Source: Engraulis encrasicolus
Taxonomy: Eukaryota > Chordata > Actinopteri > Clupeiformes > Engraulidae
Assembly: GCF_034702125.1 (NCBI RefSeq)
Contig: NC_085872.1
Coordinates: 27,526,634-27,590,633 of the forward strand
Reading direction: 5' to 3'
Length of the DNA stretch: 64,000 nucleotides
The position numbers were made by a program, and so were the translations under genes. Position 1 is the first letter of the stretch; the number at the start of each line of letters is the position of its first letter. The notes below the pieces were generated by a model. The model was given only the letters and a program-made list of their open reading frames with translations, had not been told where the DNA came from and searched no databases. Below are positions 1-13,256 of this stretch, one piece after another.

Positions 1-214
1 CAGTTCCTCTCCTATTACCAGATTCGTGTGATGAAAAGAAAACGTGTTTAAACCCCATCCTTCCCAACTTAACATGTTCAGTGCTATTTAGGTGGGTTTC
101 CTGTAGTAAAGCAATTTGAGTTTTTTCTCTCTTTAACTTGGATAATATCTTACCCCTTTTTATAGGATTATGGATCCCATTAACATTAAAAGAAGTAACT
201 TTTATCCTCCCCAT
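1..214 (-). CDS. L1 retrotransposon ORF2, N-terminal endonuclease start (partial)
   Basis: Reading leftward from an ATG at 214, the minus strand encodes about 71 residues before the window edge. They contain the hallmark start of an L1-type apurinic endonuclease domain, KVTSFNVNGIHNP, followed by IALLQETHL. The SFNVNG and QETH blocks hold the conserved catalytic Asn and Glu of this endonuclease family. The enzyme nicks target DNA to prime reverse transcription. The reverse transcriptase part lies outside the window. The frame is open to the edge. ORF1 of the same element lies upstream on the same strand, about 430 bases away. Confidence 0.85.
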   Translation of the reverse strand, partial: MGRIKVTSFNVNGIHNPIKRGKILSKLKREKTQIALLQETHLNSTEHVKLGRMGFKHVFFSSHESGNRRGT

Positions 215-641
215 AAGATTTTCCCCTGTAAAGATTTACTAATCATAGAGCATTCCTCCTCTGCAAACAATGAACAAAATGAACAAAAATAATAAAAAGA
301 ACAAACAAATAAAGTTTCAGTATCATTTCCTGAGGCTTCCAAGTGACAGGTACATACTATGACCTTGATAGAGCCAGGTTGGTATGGCTCTGAGGGAAAA
401 TCTCTGTCAGAGACAGAGGGCCCTCGCCTATGTTGTTGGCATTTTGAGAAAAGGGTCTGCATGACCGACACAGCTCCCCCCTACCCCCCCCCCTCCCACA
501 CTAACATGAATTGCTAAATCAAACGTAAAAGACCGTCTTATATTGTGCTTATTACTTCAAGAAAAGTTCAAGAAAAATGTCCGCTTTGTATGCCCTAAAG
601 AGCCCACATTACTTTTACCTGAATCAAACAGACATGTCACC

Positions 642-1682
642 CTATTGCAAGGCTTCCACATCCTGAATGAGATTGCGTGTGATCAGGTCTCCTCTGCGTG
701 AACCGTCCATGGCAACCTGCCATCCAACGCGATTCAGTTCTTTGCTCATCTTCTCCTCGTCTGAAATGGTTGTTTTAATCCCGATTGATTGCAGATCTTC
801 CGCGGCTTGCCATGCAGAGCTGTATGTTCTTACACCATCTTGCAGATGCACCTTCAGTTTAGCTGGGTATGGAGTCTGAAATCGGATGTTCTTTTCTTTC
901 AGTTGCTTTTTAATATCGGAGTATTCGCGTCTTCTCTTTTGTACCATGGGCGAATAGTCATGATCCATGTAGATCCGGTTCCCCTCGTATTCCAGATTGT
1001 TCGAGCTCCATGCTTTGGAAATCACCTGTTGCTTTTGCTGATGGTCGACGAATCTCACTATCAGTGATCGCGGGGGAGGAGGGGAGGCAGGCGGTCTCCC
1101 CTGTTGCCCCGTCGGCTGGGTTCGGTTTGAGCGAGCTCCCGGCTGGGTCCGTGTTTGCTGAAGAGATCTGTGCGCCCTCTCGATCATAAGGGGAGTCTCT
1201 CTGGGCAAGTCCAACAGTTCAGTCAAAAACGTTTCAGCCCATTTAACCACATCGCCCGTCTCCTTGCCCTCTGGGACTCCATATATCCGCAGATTATTCC
1301 TGCGAGTATAGTTTTCCAACGCTTCGCATCTTTCCTCGAGTTGCCTTTCTCGCCGCAGAAGGTAGCCCAGCAGGCGCGAGGAGCGTGCAGAGTCGTCTTC
1401 TACCTGATTAATTCGGTCCTCGGCCTCTGTTAGTCGCTCACCCAGGTTACCGACTGTTTGTTCCAAGGATTTTATGGCCGATGTCATGTCCGTCAATTTT
1501 TCGTTGTTCTCTTGTCTGAAATGTCTTAGTTCGGCCAGTATCGCTGCAACATTATCCCTCTCCTGGTGCGGGCTAGCTGTAGAGTTAGCTTCATCTAACG
1601 TTCGCTGAACATAGCTAGATTTTGGTTCTTTACCCTTCTTCCCGTCCATTTTTCCTTTCTGAGTTTTGCCGTGGTGACTCAT
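642..1682 (-). CDS. L1 retrotransposon ORF1 protein (RNA-binding chaperone)
   Basis: This is an uninterrupted 346-residue frame. After a basic N-terminus (GKTQKGKMDGKKGK) comes a predicted coiled coil at about residues 45-115, with heptad-like AILAELRHFRQENNEKL and LGERLTEAEDRINQVEDD. The RRM-like core follows with RRNNLRIYGVPEG at about 130, and then a C-terminal domain with SLIVRFVDHQQKQQVI. This order is the classic L1 ORF1p trimer architecture; the protein binds L1 RNA and acts as a nucleic-acid chaperone in retrotransposition. A Pro/Gln/Arg-rich linker at about 180-205 is unlike mammalian ORF1p. The frame has no stop, so the copy may be young. The spacer to ORF2 is longer than in mammalian L1. 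Confidence 0.9.
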   Translation of the reverse strand: MSHHGKTQKGKMDGKKGKEPKSSYVQRTLDEANSTASPHQERDNVAAILAELRHFRQENNEKLTDMTSAIKSLEQTVGNLGERLTEAEDRINQVEDDSARSSRLLGYLLRRERQLEERCEALENYTRRNNLRIYGVPEGKETGDVVKWAETFLTELLDLPRETPLMIERAHRSLQQTRTQPGARSNRTQPTGQQGRPPASPPPPRSLIVRFVDHQQKQQVISKAWSSNNLEYEGNRIYMDHDYSPMVQKRRREYSDIKKQLKEKNIRFQTPYPAKLKVHLQDGVRTYSSAWQAAEDLQSIGIKTTISDEEKMSKELNRVGWQVAMDGSRRGDLITRNLIQDVEALQ

Positions 1683-1830
1683 TAGAGCTTTATGAATTAT
1701 TTTAAACCATTACTTGAATCTCTATAACGCCCCAGAGTGAGGGGAAAGGTTCAGGGGGTCGCAGCTCAGTTAAGAAGCAGCTGCCATGTCAGTCGACAGA
1801 ACCGGAAGCCGATCTATTCTACATTCTAGG

Positions 1831-2286
1831 TTAGTTCTCTCGAAAAATTGCACGATTCATCTGGGACAAGATGTTAGATGCGAATTTAACTCCCAATACC
1901 ATTACAGCAAATGACATATATTCTTTCCCGGGACTGAATATACCGGTACATAACTGGCAAAGACCAAGACCTAATCAAAAAACTACTGGGGCAAGTCCCC
2001 TTAAGTGTCTCAGTGATGCCCGACCTCGAAGTCATATTCTTAAAAAGTCCCTCATTGGTACTGTGCCAGTAATGTTGAAATGGCTTTAAAAACACCAAGC
2101 AGCTGAATTGGAGTGACAACATCTACAGGCACATGTCCTTCTAACCACATGTAGCAGCCAAAAAGAAAGACAAGTTTACTCTTATGCCTAAAAGGGATTT
2201 TCAAATCATTTAGCAGAAGAACATGCGGAGTGACTGTGAGTGACATAGTATCTGCACAATTCTCCTGGTTTAAGAGTGGTTCATAC
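1831..2286. other. fip1l1 intron, no assignable exon
   Basis: This stretch between the L1 and the last visible fip1l1 exon starts with the fip1l1 donor at 2285-2286 (minus strand). A 72-codon plus-strand frame at 1871-2089 has no recognisable family, and I see no splice signals around it. Confidence 0.5.
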
Positions 2287-5200
2287 CTGGTTGTGTTAAT
2301 TGCAGATTTGTACACGTTTGTTGGGCTATTGAAATCTGTCTTGGTTGTGTGCGGAGTAATGTTCACTATTTCCTTTTCAGTATTTCCTGTCCGTCCCTGT
2401 TGCACCTGAAAGCAGGAAAAGGGAATATCAAAATAACAAAATGCATTAGAAGTCATTCACATTTGGGACAAGTCCAACAACACATAACAATATCTGGAAG
2501 GCCTTCCTAAGTGTTATTTTTCAGTTCGTCTTATATGATTTGCAGTGTGTCAACATCCATACATATGGGGTGTCTGGTTAGTCACTCCCAGACTTACCAT
2601 GATTTTGCTGGTATTTGAGGACATAATTTCCAAGCCCATTCGAATTCTCTTCTGTTTGTCACAATACGCTTTAAACGTATCCTCATTGAAGCCATAGTTA
2701 AAATAGTCAGACAGGTCAGCACCTAGACGAGAAAACATGCAATTGTTAAAAAAGCATTAGTTGACATTGCTCTATTGTCAAGAGTTACACTGTAGGTAAC
2801 TGGACTTCAATTTGGAGTTTGAAAACATTTTCTCTGCTTGACAGACTTCAGCAGCAGTTACTGTAATTACGTCATGCATACTTCCACCTCCACAGTTACA
2901 TCCATGGCAACATCCCTGGTAGTGTGTGAGCGAGTAAATACACCCATAAACTTCATGGATTCAACATCCTCTCACCTGGTTTTCTCCAGGGTTTCTCTTC
3001 AAAAGACTCCATCTCCACCTCCAGAACTGGAACACCATTGATGCTCCCAGGAGCTTCCAGGTCCACACCCTTCAGCTTTGCAGTGACTTAAGAAGAGATT
3101 TAACACATGACTCACTCCTTAATCATACTACTGGGCTATATATTCTGCCATTTTTATTTCAAACCTATGGAAGCAAGACGTGTGTTGTGTTCACATGCTT
3201 TTAGTCATGATATTACCCGAAGAAAGTGAGAACATACCTGCCCCATAGCCTCTGCTTCCTGGAGTTTTTATGTTGAGGTTAACTGGTGTGGCTCCATAGG
3301 TCCTGCAACACATACAATACAATTATGCTGCAATCACCTTGGCGGTCTTGGAAGTCAAGTAATGCTAAACCAAGTATGCGCTTTCAAAGAATATTTAAGA
3401 GAATGCGTACGTGTACTGCGGAGCTCCGGTCTTGATGTCACCAATGGTAACCTGCACGTCGTCATCATCGTCGTCACTTTCACTGTCGCTGTCCTCATCA
3501 TCGGCATTCGCCTCTTTCTAATGGGACAATCATTAAAGGATATCATAAATGCACAGTTAAATGCTGTCCTGAAGATCAGGAGGAAAGATACACATCTTGA
3601 GTCTGGATCTACATTAAGTTACCTGTTTTTCCACCCCATTTCCAGTAGTCTCGTCCGTGACGGGGGCAGGTGCAGGAGCAGGAGCACTAACAGACAAAAA
3701 CGCACAAGTCTGTCAAGGTGCTGTATTTCCACCACAATACTGACAAAAGTGCACGCAAGGGATGAAATGGAAACATTGTTTTGACCCACCTTACAGCTGC
3801 GGTCAGTTTTGCCTCTTCCTCTTCATTGTCTTGCTTTTCATTTTCATCTGCACACCAGAAGAAATACATTAATGTTCATCTGGTGGTGGTTTGGACTAGA
3901 CCTTGCATCACACCGATTTCTTTCTTTGATTCAGGCAGAGTACAATCATATTTCATCACTGATGGCATGCTAACATCTTAACATGGGGATAAGACTTGTG
4001 TATTTCAAGTCTTTCTAAGACAGTTTTAAAAGATTTATTTCAGAACTCTCTTCTTCAAGAGGATATCCATTGTCAACAGGTTTGTGGGCATACATCCGTG
4101 CTGTAGTTAATTATGATCATCTGAGCTGAAAAATTAGAACTTTGTTCAGTCAGTGGAAATCTGGTCAGGGGTTACGGCAAAGAGATACATAGACAACAGT
4201 CTGTGTGTTGCTTCAGGCAATCAAATATGAATAGTAACAATGAGCCAAAAGCTTGCTTAATTGGGACATGAGTAAGGTAAGCGTACCCATTAAGCCCACC
4301 AAAATCTAAATTTCTTGGTTTTTCAATCATCTTCACATATATTTTTTGTGAAATGATTTGTTAAATAGTAAGATTTACCTCTCTTCTCAATGTTTATCAC
4401 GGAGTTGATGAATATTTCAAAGTACAATATGAAGATTTTTTACGAGAAAAGTGAAAAGTCTGAATGGGCTTAAATGGTACCATTGGTACCATTTAAGCCC
4501 ACTTGTGTTCCAAATAAGCTCATGTAGTTATTTCTGTATCAAAATACCTGGTGAGGTGTGCGAGTTGAGTTTAAACAGTGTAGCCTACATGGCATAAATG
4601 GTTTCAGACCAAAATATTATTCCAAAATGTAAGATTTGCTAAAAAAATAATGCATAAAACCTAATTAAATATTACAGCATCTCTTACTTCATATACTTCA
4701 TAAAATTCTTCATCCAAACAGAGAAATTTATTTTTTCTTATTGATTATTGTTAGTTCATTACATTACGCCTTTTTAACCAACAACTTGAGATTGTACACC
4801 ACTTTTTATGTTCCTCAAAGGCATTTTTGGGTTAGCATGCATGCCAGCTTGCATGCATTTCAATGGGGTGTACCATTTAAGCCCACCTAGTACCCATTAA
4901 GCCCGCCTATACAAAAAGCTATTTTATGGAAATAATCAGCTCCACAAAACATTTCATGATGCATTTCTTTAAAGATCAATGCCAAACAAACTGGAATATG
5001 CTTAGAATTCATACCTAACCACCTTAAGTCTTGTGGTAGAGTAAGATAAAGATGGTGTGTGGTTGTATCAAGAGAATATCAGCGTTTGCTAGCTCATAAA
5101 ACACATCTTTTCATTTGAAGGGAAATGCTATAATTTAGCAAAACACTGCACATATACATATATAAATCATTACATTTACCTCTTAGTTCACTAAATATGA

Positions 5201-6708
5201 AAGTATTTTCAAAACATTTCACTTAACCTAGCTGAAATTCTATGATTTCTGACATGTCCCAAAACAGCAAAGTTTTGAGGCGACTTCTTGTCAGTAGTCC
5301 TGAGACAGGATTCACTTGGACGGGGATGACTCAACGATAAAAAATGTGATTTGTTTGCAATAAAAAAACATTTTGTGAGTTACTAAACCCTTTAATTGGA
5401 TAGGGTGAAGAACAACAAAATCCACCATTTCCCTTTCTTTAAATTGACCTCAGAGTTGAAAGTGGGCTTAAATGGTACATGGGCTTAATGGGTACGCTTA
5501 CCTTACTACAAATCTGATTGGTTTCTTGATATTGGCTAGTGCCAAACAAGGGTGTGTACCGCGTCAGTAAACTGCGTACAACACATTTTGTTATCCATCA
5601 TGGCAGTCATGGGTCGGTTAGGGCATCAGACTTGTAGCCCAAAGGTTGCCGGTTTGACTCCAGACCCGCCAGGTTGGTGGGGAGAGTAATTAACCAGTGC
5701 TCTCCCCCATCCTCCTCCACGACTGAGGTACCCCTGAGCATGGTACCATCCCACCGCACTGCTACCTTGGGGTGCCATTGGGGGCCGCCCCCTTGCACGG
5801 GTGAGGCATAAATGCAATTTCGTAGGGTACAGTGTTCACTTGTGTTGTGTGCTGTGGAGTGCTGTGTCACAATAACAATGGGAATTGGGCATGGGCTATC
5901 AGACTCACACAATAGAATAATCTTCTGAAATGAATAATTATCAACTTGGTAGAACTAACTAACTGTTAGCCTGTGAAACAAAAATTCAAACCTTGTGGCC
6001 CCTACTGACACACCAATTCTACTTGCGCCTTTTCTTTCACCGCTTTGCCAAGCGAAGAGGGGTAGCCTACTCTTCCAGGGCCGGTTGTTGACAGAAGTGA
6101 CCTATGAGCTCAACACAACCATGTTCGACCCAACTTACAGTATAACGAATGTTTAACTACAGGACTATGTATTTTGATTACTTTTTGGATGCTGATAACA
6201 CAGCATGCCATTTCAATTCAAACATCACTACTGTCCGTGCGATGATAGTGTTTGGCATCTTACTATATTCATGTCATTGAACAAAAAACATGTGGCCCTA
6301 CTACTTGCATTTGAGCGCGCGGAAAAGTCACTTGCAATGGTAAGTTTTTCACAGCGTTGTAAATTACACTGCGCGGGTAATTACTACGAAGACTACTGTA
6401 GTAAGCTGCTAACTTACAGGACAGTAATACAACTCTGCACCTACTGTTATGCTATTGCTAAACCTTGCTGCTACTGCGTTGCATCCAACAGGACTAGCGT
6501 CATTAGCAAGCGTTAGCATATCACGTTGCACCAACATGTTGAGCTGCTAGAAAACAACCTCCCGGTCGTGTTGACACATTAAATGTCAAAAACTCAATGC
6601 TACAAAATAACAAGAAAACATATTTAATGCGAAACTACACAAACCTCCATACAGCCATTCTTCCTCTTCGTCACCCGTTGTGGTTTTATCCGTCTCCTCC
6701 GCAGACAT
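2287..6708 (-). CDS. fip1l1: fip1l1, pre-mRNA 3'-end-processing factor FIP1 (5' part)
   Basis: FIP1 is a subunit of the cleavage and polyadenylation specificity factor in the nucleus; it recruits poly(A) polymerase and binds U-rich RNA. Eight coding exons read on the minus strand: 6645-6708 (start ATG at 6708), 3790-3847, 3623-3686, 3411-3517, 3238-3302, 2976-3086, 2598-2722 and 2287-2405. All have AG/GT junctions and compatible phases, giving about 237 residues before the gene leaves the window. The acidic start has [10 protein letters not shown]. An acidic Asp/Ser tract precedes [13 protein letters not shown]. Then come [20 protein letters not shown] and the FIP1 signature [20 protein letters not shown] with QKRIRMGLE. 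The C-terminal Pro-rich and RD/RE-rich part lies beyond the left edge. The segment between WLYG and DENE known from the main mammalian isoform was not found; WLYG is spliced straight to DENE with a matching phase. Confidence 0.92.
4275..5503. mobile_element. Non-autonomous TIR DNA transposon in fip1l1 intron 1
   Basis: The left end begins AGGTAAGCGTACCCATTAAG and the right end is its reverse complement, with CTTAATGGGTACGCTTACCT at 5484-5503. A TA dinucleotide flanks both ends (4273-4274, 5504-5505). The motif CCATTTAAGCCCAC recurs inside in both orientations near 4484-4502, 4870-4887 and 5462-5475, and a CCCATTAAGCCC variant occurs near 4893. There is no coding capacity. The TA flank would fit Tc1/mariner-type insertion, but the superfamily is not established. 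Confidence 0.75.
5602..5895 (+). mobile_element. tRNA-derived SINE, family A, full-length copy
   Basis: The head resembles a tRNA gene with a box A region (GGTTAGGGCATCAGACT) and a box B (GGTTTGACTCC) spaced as in tRNA promoters. It is followed by a CTCTCCCCCATCCTCC body and a tail reading ACAATGGGAATTGG. Related copies lie at 9978-10083, 15600-15832 and 41695-42001, which shows it is a dispersed family and not a functional tRNA gene. Confidence 0.85.
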
Positions 6709-7087
6709 TTTGAATGAACGAAATCCGTGCAAAGTTACACTTGCTTAATAAAACCACAATAAACAAGCACTTAAGTATGCTTGTGTGCTTAGCACCTTCC
6801 AATTTAACATCAAACAAAATCTACATGTTCGATAGTCAGACGGACCTCATAATGCTTCTATTTAGTGTAGTAGAATCAAAGATAAATAGCCGGGGTAGCA
6901 CTAGCAAGACATTAGTTTGTAATTCATTTCTTTCCGAGCAAAGGAGGAACTACTTCCGGTTTACAAAAAGGGGCGTGTTGATTGTCAACTAGAACCCTGC
7001 TAGAACCAAAGAACGTGGTTCTTTGCTAGAACGCTGCAGTGAGCTCAAAACCATGAAGTTAATTTAAGTGTCTTTGATGTGCTTTTA
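6709..7087. promoter_or_regulatory. fip1l1 upstream region, probable promoter
   Basis: This is the sequence immediately 5' of the fip1l1 start codon on the minus strand. It contains CTACTTCCGGTTTAC at about 6950-6964, an ETS-like GGAAGTAG site on the minus strand that is common in TATA-less housekeeping promoters. A short imperfect palindrome with GCTAGAACC and GGTTCTTTGCTAGAAC lies at about 6990-7033. No other gene was found here. Confidence 0.35.
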
Positions 7088-7137
7088 CAATAATAATAAT
7101 CATAATTATAATAATAATAATAACAATAATAATAATG
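7088..7137. repeat. AAT trinucleotide microsatellite
   Basis: This is an imperfect run of AAT/ATA triplets with a few interruptions (CATAATTATA). It has no coding value. Confidence 0.85.
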
Positions 7138-7279
7138 AGCTTGAAGCCTAAAGTTGATGTGTCCTGTGAAAATGTTACTAGTCAAATCAGCGTTTATTTG
7201 CAATTATAGGCCTAGGTGATAATTTAAATTGTTGCCTATTAGCCTTGGCCTACATGGGTTCGCAATGTTTGTAAACACA

Positions 7280-7450
7280 ATGGGTGTTTCTCAAAACCTA
7301 TCAGTGCATTTCCAAGTGTATCAGCCTAATTAGACACGCTCAGTGATTGGTTACTCTTTGGTGAATTCTAGGAATATCCAATCACTGGGTGTGACTAATT
7401 AGGCTGATACACTTGGAAGTGCTATGCACTAGGTTTTGAGAAATACCCAA
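7280..7450. mobile_element. Foldback MITE
   Basis: The left half (TGGGTGTTTCTCAAAACCTA, then CTTCCAAGTGTATCAGCC-like sequence) is repeated as its reverse complement in the right half (GGCTGATACACTTGGAAG, then TAGGTTTTGAGAAATACCCA). The arms are about 75 bp around a short AT-rich centre, so nearly the whole element can form a hairpin. There is no ORF and the superfamily is unassigned. Confidence 0.7.
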
Positions 7451-7650
7451 TGTTTTGAGGAGGGGCCAGACACTGGCAGCCAACCACGTGAGCTAATATT
7501 TTGAACCATAGCAGTTTCCATCAATCAGAAGTTGAGTTGTGCGCAGCTAGAGTCCCGCAGTGAGGGGAAAACAAAAATGTACAACCCATGTATATATAGC
7601 CTACTTTCCATCATCGAAAGGCAATAAAAACCTAGGAATCCCCTTTTGTA

Positions 7651-7770
7651 GTGAAGGGGAGTAGAGTTGCCCAGCTGGGACTTGAACCCAGATCTAGTAA
7701 ACTGGGGCTCTGACCCCAGAAGGTCTGGGTTCGTGTCCCAGCTGGGCAACTCTACTCCCCTTCGCTACAA
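7651..7770. repeat. Inverted pair of SINE-like, tRNA-like sequences (hairpin)
   Basis: Arms of about 44 bp (GGGGAGTAGAGTTGCCCAGC and its complement GCTGGGCAACTCTACTCCCC) flank a short centre. Each arm carries a tRNA box-B-like stretch (GGTTCGTGTCC on the plus strand of the right arm). It looks like a head-to-head insertion or inverted duplication of a short tRNA-related SINE. Confidence 0.6.
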
Positions 7771-7974
7771 ATGGTGTCAGAAGTGGGATGTCTACAGTGA
7801 GGCCATTGGAGGCGTAGCCTACCCACTGTGTGTGAGCCGTAATTCCATGTGAGGGTCTCTTCATCTCTACATTTCTTATAATAAGCAATTATTTCTCAAA
7901 GCAAGAAAAAGGAGGGTGCATAGGCTAAACTGCACAAGAGTGGTTTATGAGTTAAGTTTTTTGGTTCCTGCAAT

Positions 7975-8150
7975 ATGTGACGGAGATGTTCTGGTACAGT
8001 CCGTCCCCATCATCGGGGACGCAAACCTGTGACCTCGTCAATTACAAGAGTACGGAAATGGGAGACACAGTACAATACCACTGGACTAAAGGACCAGTCC
8101 TCCAGCCCAACGGCATCGACACTGTATCAGGCTTTCGGGAGGGAGGTTTA
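7975..8150 (-). mobile_element. tRNA-derived SINE, family B, copy 1 of a tandem pair
   Basis: On the minus strand it reads a tRNA-like head with CTTTAGTCCAGTGG (box A region) and, after GAGGTCACA, a box-B-like GGTTTGCGTCCC, then a GGGACGGACTG body. It matches the neighbouring copy at 8218-8392 and an opposite-strand copy at 55745-55905. Confidence 0.75.
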
Positions 8151-8217
8151 CTAACGTTACACACTAACTTTATCCTCCGTTACACTCTCCCCTCACTCCC
8201 ATCCGGGTCATGGCACC

Positions 8218-8392
8218 ACTGTGACGGAGGTGTTCTTGCACAGTCCGTCCCCCTCGGGGACACGAACCTGTCACCTCGTCAACTACTACAGTCCGGAAAT
8301 GGGAGACACGATACCGCTGGACTAAAGGTCCTCCAGCGCAATGGCATCGGCACTGTATCAGGCTTTCGGGAGGGAGGTTACCTCCGTTACAA
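8218..8392 (-). mobile_element. tRNA-derived SINE, family B, copy 2 of a tandem pair
   Basis: This copy has the same layout as the one 240 bp upstream, with a better box B (GGTTCGTGTCC) and box A region (TAGTCCAGCGG). The two copies are in direct orientation and share the flanking GACGGAGGTGTTCTTG-type sequence, which suggests a tandem duplication after insertion. Confidence 0.78.
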
Positions 8393-8562
8393 ATTCAGTG
8401 GATAACATTGGAAAAGGAAAAGGAACGTTGGGAAAGTGGGACAGCTGGTGAGGTGGGAAGGAGAAGACTGGCCCAATCTCCCAGACTAGGTTAAAAAAAA
8501 CTTCCCAGTTGATCTCTACTCTGGAAAATGGTCTTCATTACACCTCCTTTATCTTGTGTCTG

Positions 8563-8667
<105 letters not shown>

Positions 8668-8739
8668 ACTGTTTCAATCACTGCATTATGGAACTCTTAA
8701 CCACTGGACATACTTCTTTTGTTCTTATCACAAGGAAAG

Positions 8740-8857
<118 letters not shown>

Positions 8858-8915
8858 AAACCAAATTTGGATTGTGCCATGATAATTGTATATCTGTCAA
8901 TCCAAATAAAGAAGT

Positions 8916-8920
<5 letters not shown>

Positions 8921-8954
<34 letters not shown>
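8921..8954. repeat. (TG)n microsatellite
   Basis: A third, shorter TG run, preceded by CTGTCAATCCAAATAAAGAA. Confidence 0.95.
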
Positions 8955-8955
<1 letters not shown>

Positions 8956-9181
8956 GTCCAAAACACTTCTGCTTGTAGGCTACTAAGCGGTGACATTGTG
9001 AGGAATCTTCACCCCTATCATCTCTGTGCAATGCCTGCTTTATGATAATTTAACCCATTGTCTTCATGCACCTTACCAGAATCTATGTTTTACCTTAATT
9101 ACTGTGTAATGTGTCTTTTTTCTTAGGCTAAAAAACATAAACCTAGGCTATGCACATTTTTGAAATAGAGGGGGGCGGGTT

Positions 9182-9183
<2 letters not shown>

Positions 9184-9257
<74 letters not shown>
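9184..9257. repeat. (AG)n microsatellite
   Basis: A pure AG run of about 74 bp. Confidence 0.97.
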
Positions 9258-9259
<2 letters not shown>

Positions 9260-9538
9260 AATTTCAATGAATAAGGTCTGAATTAACGCCATGGTGAGAT
9301 GTGGTAAATACATTTTATGAATGTTTTTCACAGACAGAGTCCTATAATAAAAAAAAAATATTGATACAGGCTAAGTTCATTTAATGTGAACATGGAGAAA
9401 TTACATTTGACACACCAGAGGCATTTCTTAAAGTGTTTTAGCTCAAGTGCTAGTTTGCAACACAGTCCACAACAGGCCCTCAAAAAAGATAGAACAATCA
9501 AAATACGAGGGCACAAAAATACAATACAATGAGTGTGT

Positions 9539-12736
<3,198 letters not shown>

Positions 12737-13256
12737 GATGAATTCCAGAGTGAGCCTTTTAGCTCACACACAGGTTTATTTATACTACTGATCGAAACCT
12801 GTCACTGTTTCACCAGAATGGAAATAGGCCAGTTTCGTAATAATGAACTTTACCGACTTGCGGGCATCCCTTATTCGTAAATAATCAATGGGGGGTTTTT
12901 TAAGGTTATAGGCAACAGCACAATGTTTCATGTTTAAATATATTTAGATGCAAACAATAGGCCTACATGATGACATGCTAATAACATAATGTAACAGTAT
13001 GTTTGTTATCACTGTAACAAACAATGGCAATCACAACATAGTCCAAAATAAAAAATATATGTTGGATGTACATATTATGAATTTATTTGCATTCTCAAAT
13101 TCAATTCAGTTCTTTATTCCAGACCCAAGGGGATCCATATCACATATAAAAACAAAGAGCAAAACAAAACAAACAACAAAACAGATATTGCATGGCTCAT
13201 CTCAAATAAAGGCATGTTCGCCAGTGACTCCATAAGTTTGAGAACAGTCTTACAGA
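12737..13256. other. Region 5' of intelectin
   Basis: This is the sequence upstream of the intelectin start, read on the minus strand. It is AT-rich, contains TATTTATACTAC (GTAGTATAAATA on the minus strand) at about 12777-12788, a possible TATA element 40-50 bp from the ATG, and otherwise shows nothing assignable. Confidence 0.4.

Larger units (their letters stand above)
1..1830 (-). mobile_element. L1-clade LINE, 5' portion
   Basis: The element runs from a probable 5' UTR at about 1683-1830 through ORF1 and a spacer (215-641, with a C-rich run near 484-495) into ORF2 at the left edge. It has the same orientation as fip1l1 and would lie in the intron after the last fip1l1 exon seen here. The exact 5' end is uncertain: no target-site duplication can be checked because the 3' end is outside the window. 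Confidence 0.8.

Noticed and set aside
2052..2286. Continuation of the last visible fip1l1 exon to a stop at 2052
   Set aside because: A consensus donor (AG then GTATGA) ends the exon at 2287 and the residues beyond it do not resemble FIP1.
5602..5700. tRNA gene
   Set aside because: Boxes A and B are present, but the cloverleaf is imperfect and the same head with a long shared tail occurs four times; it is a SINE. The same applies to 7975-8392, 23345-23520, 41695-42001, 55745-55905 and 60636-60802.
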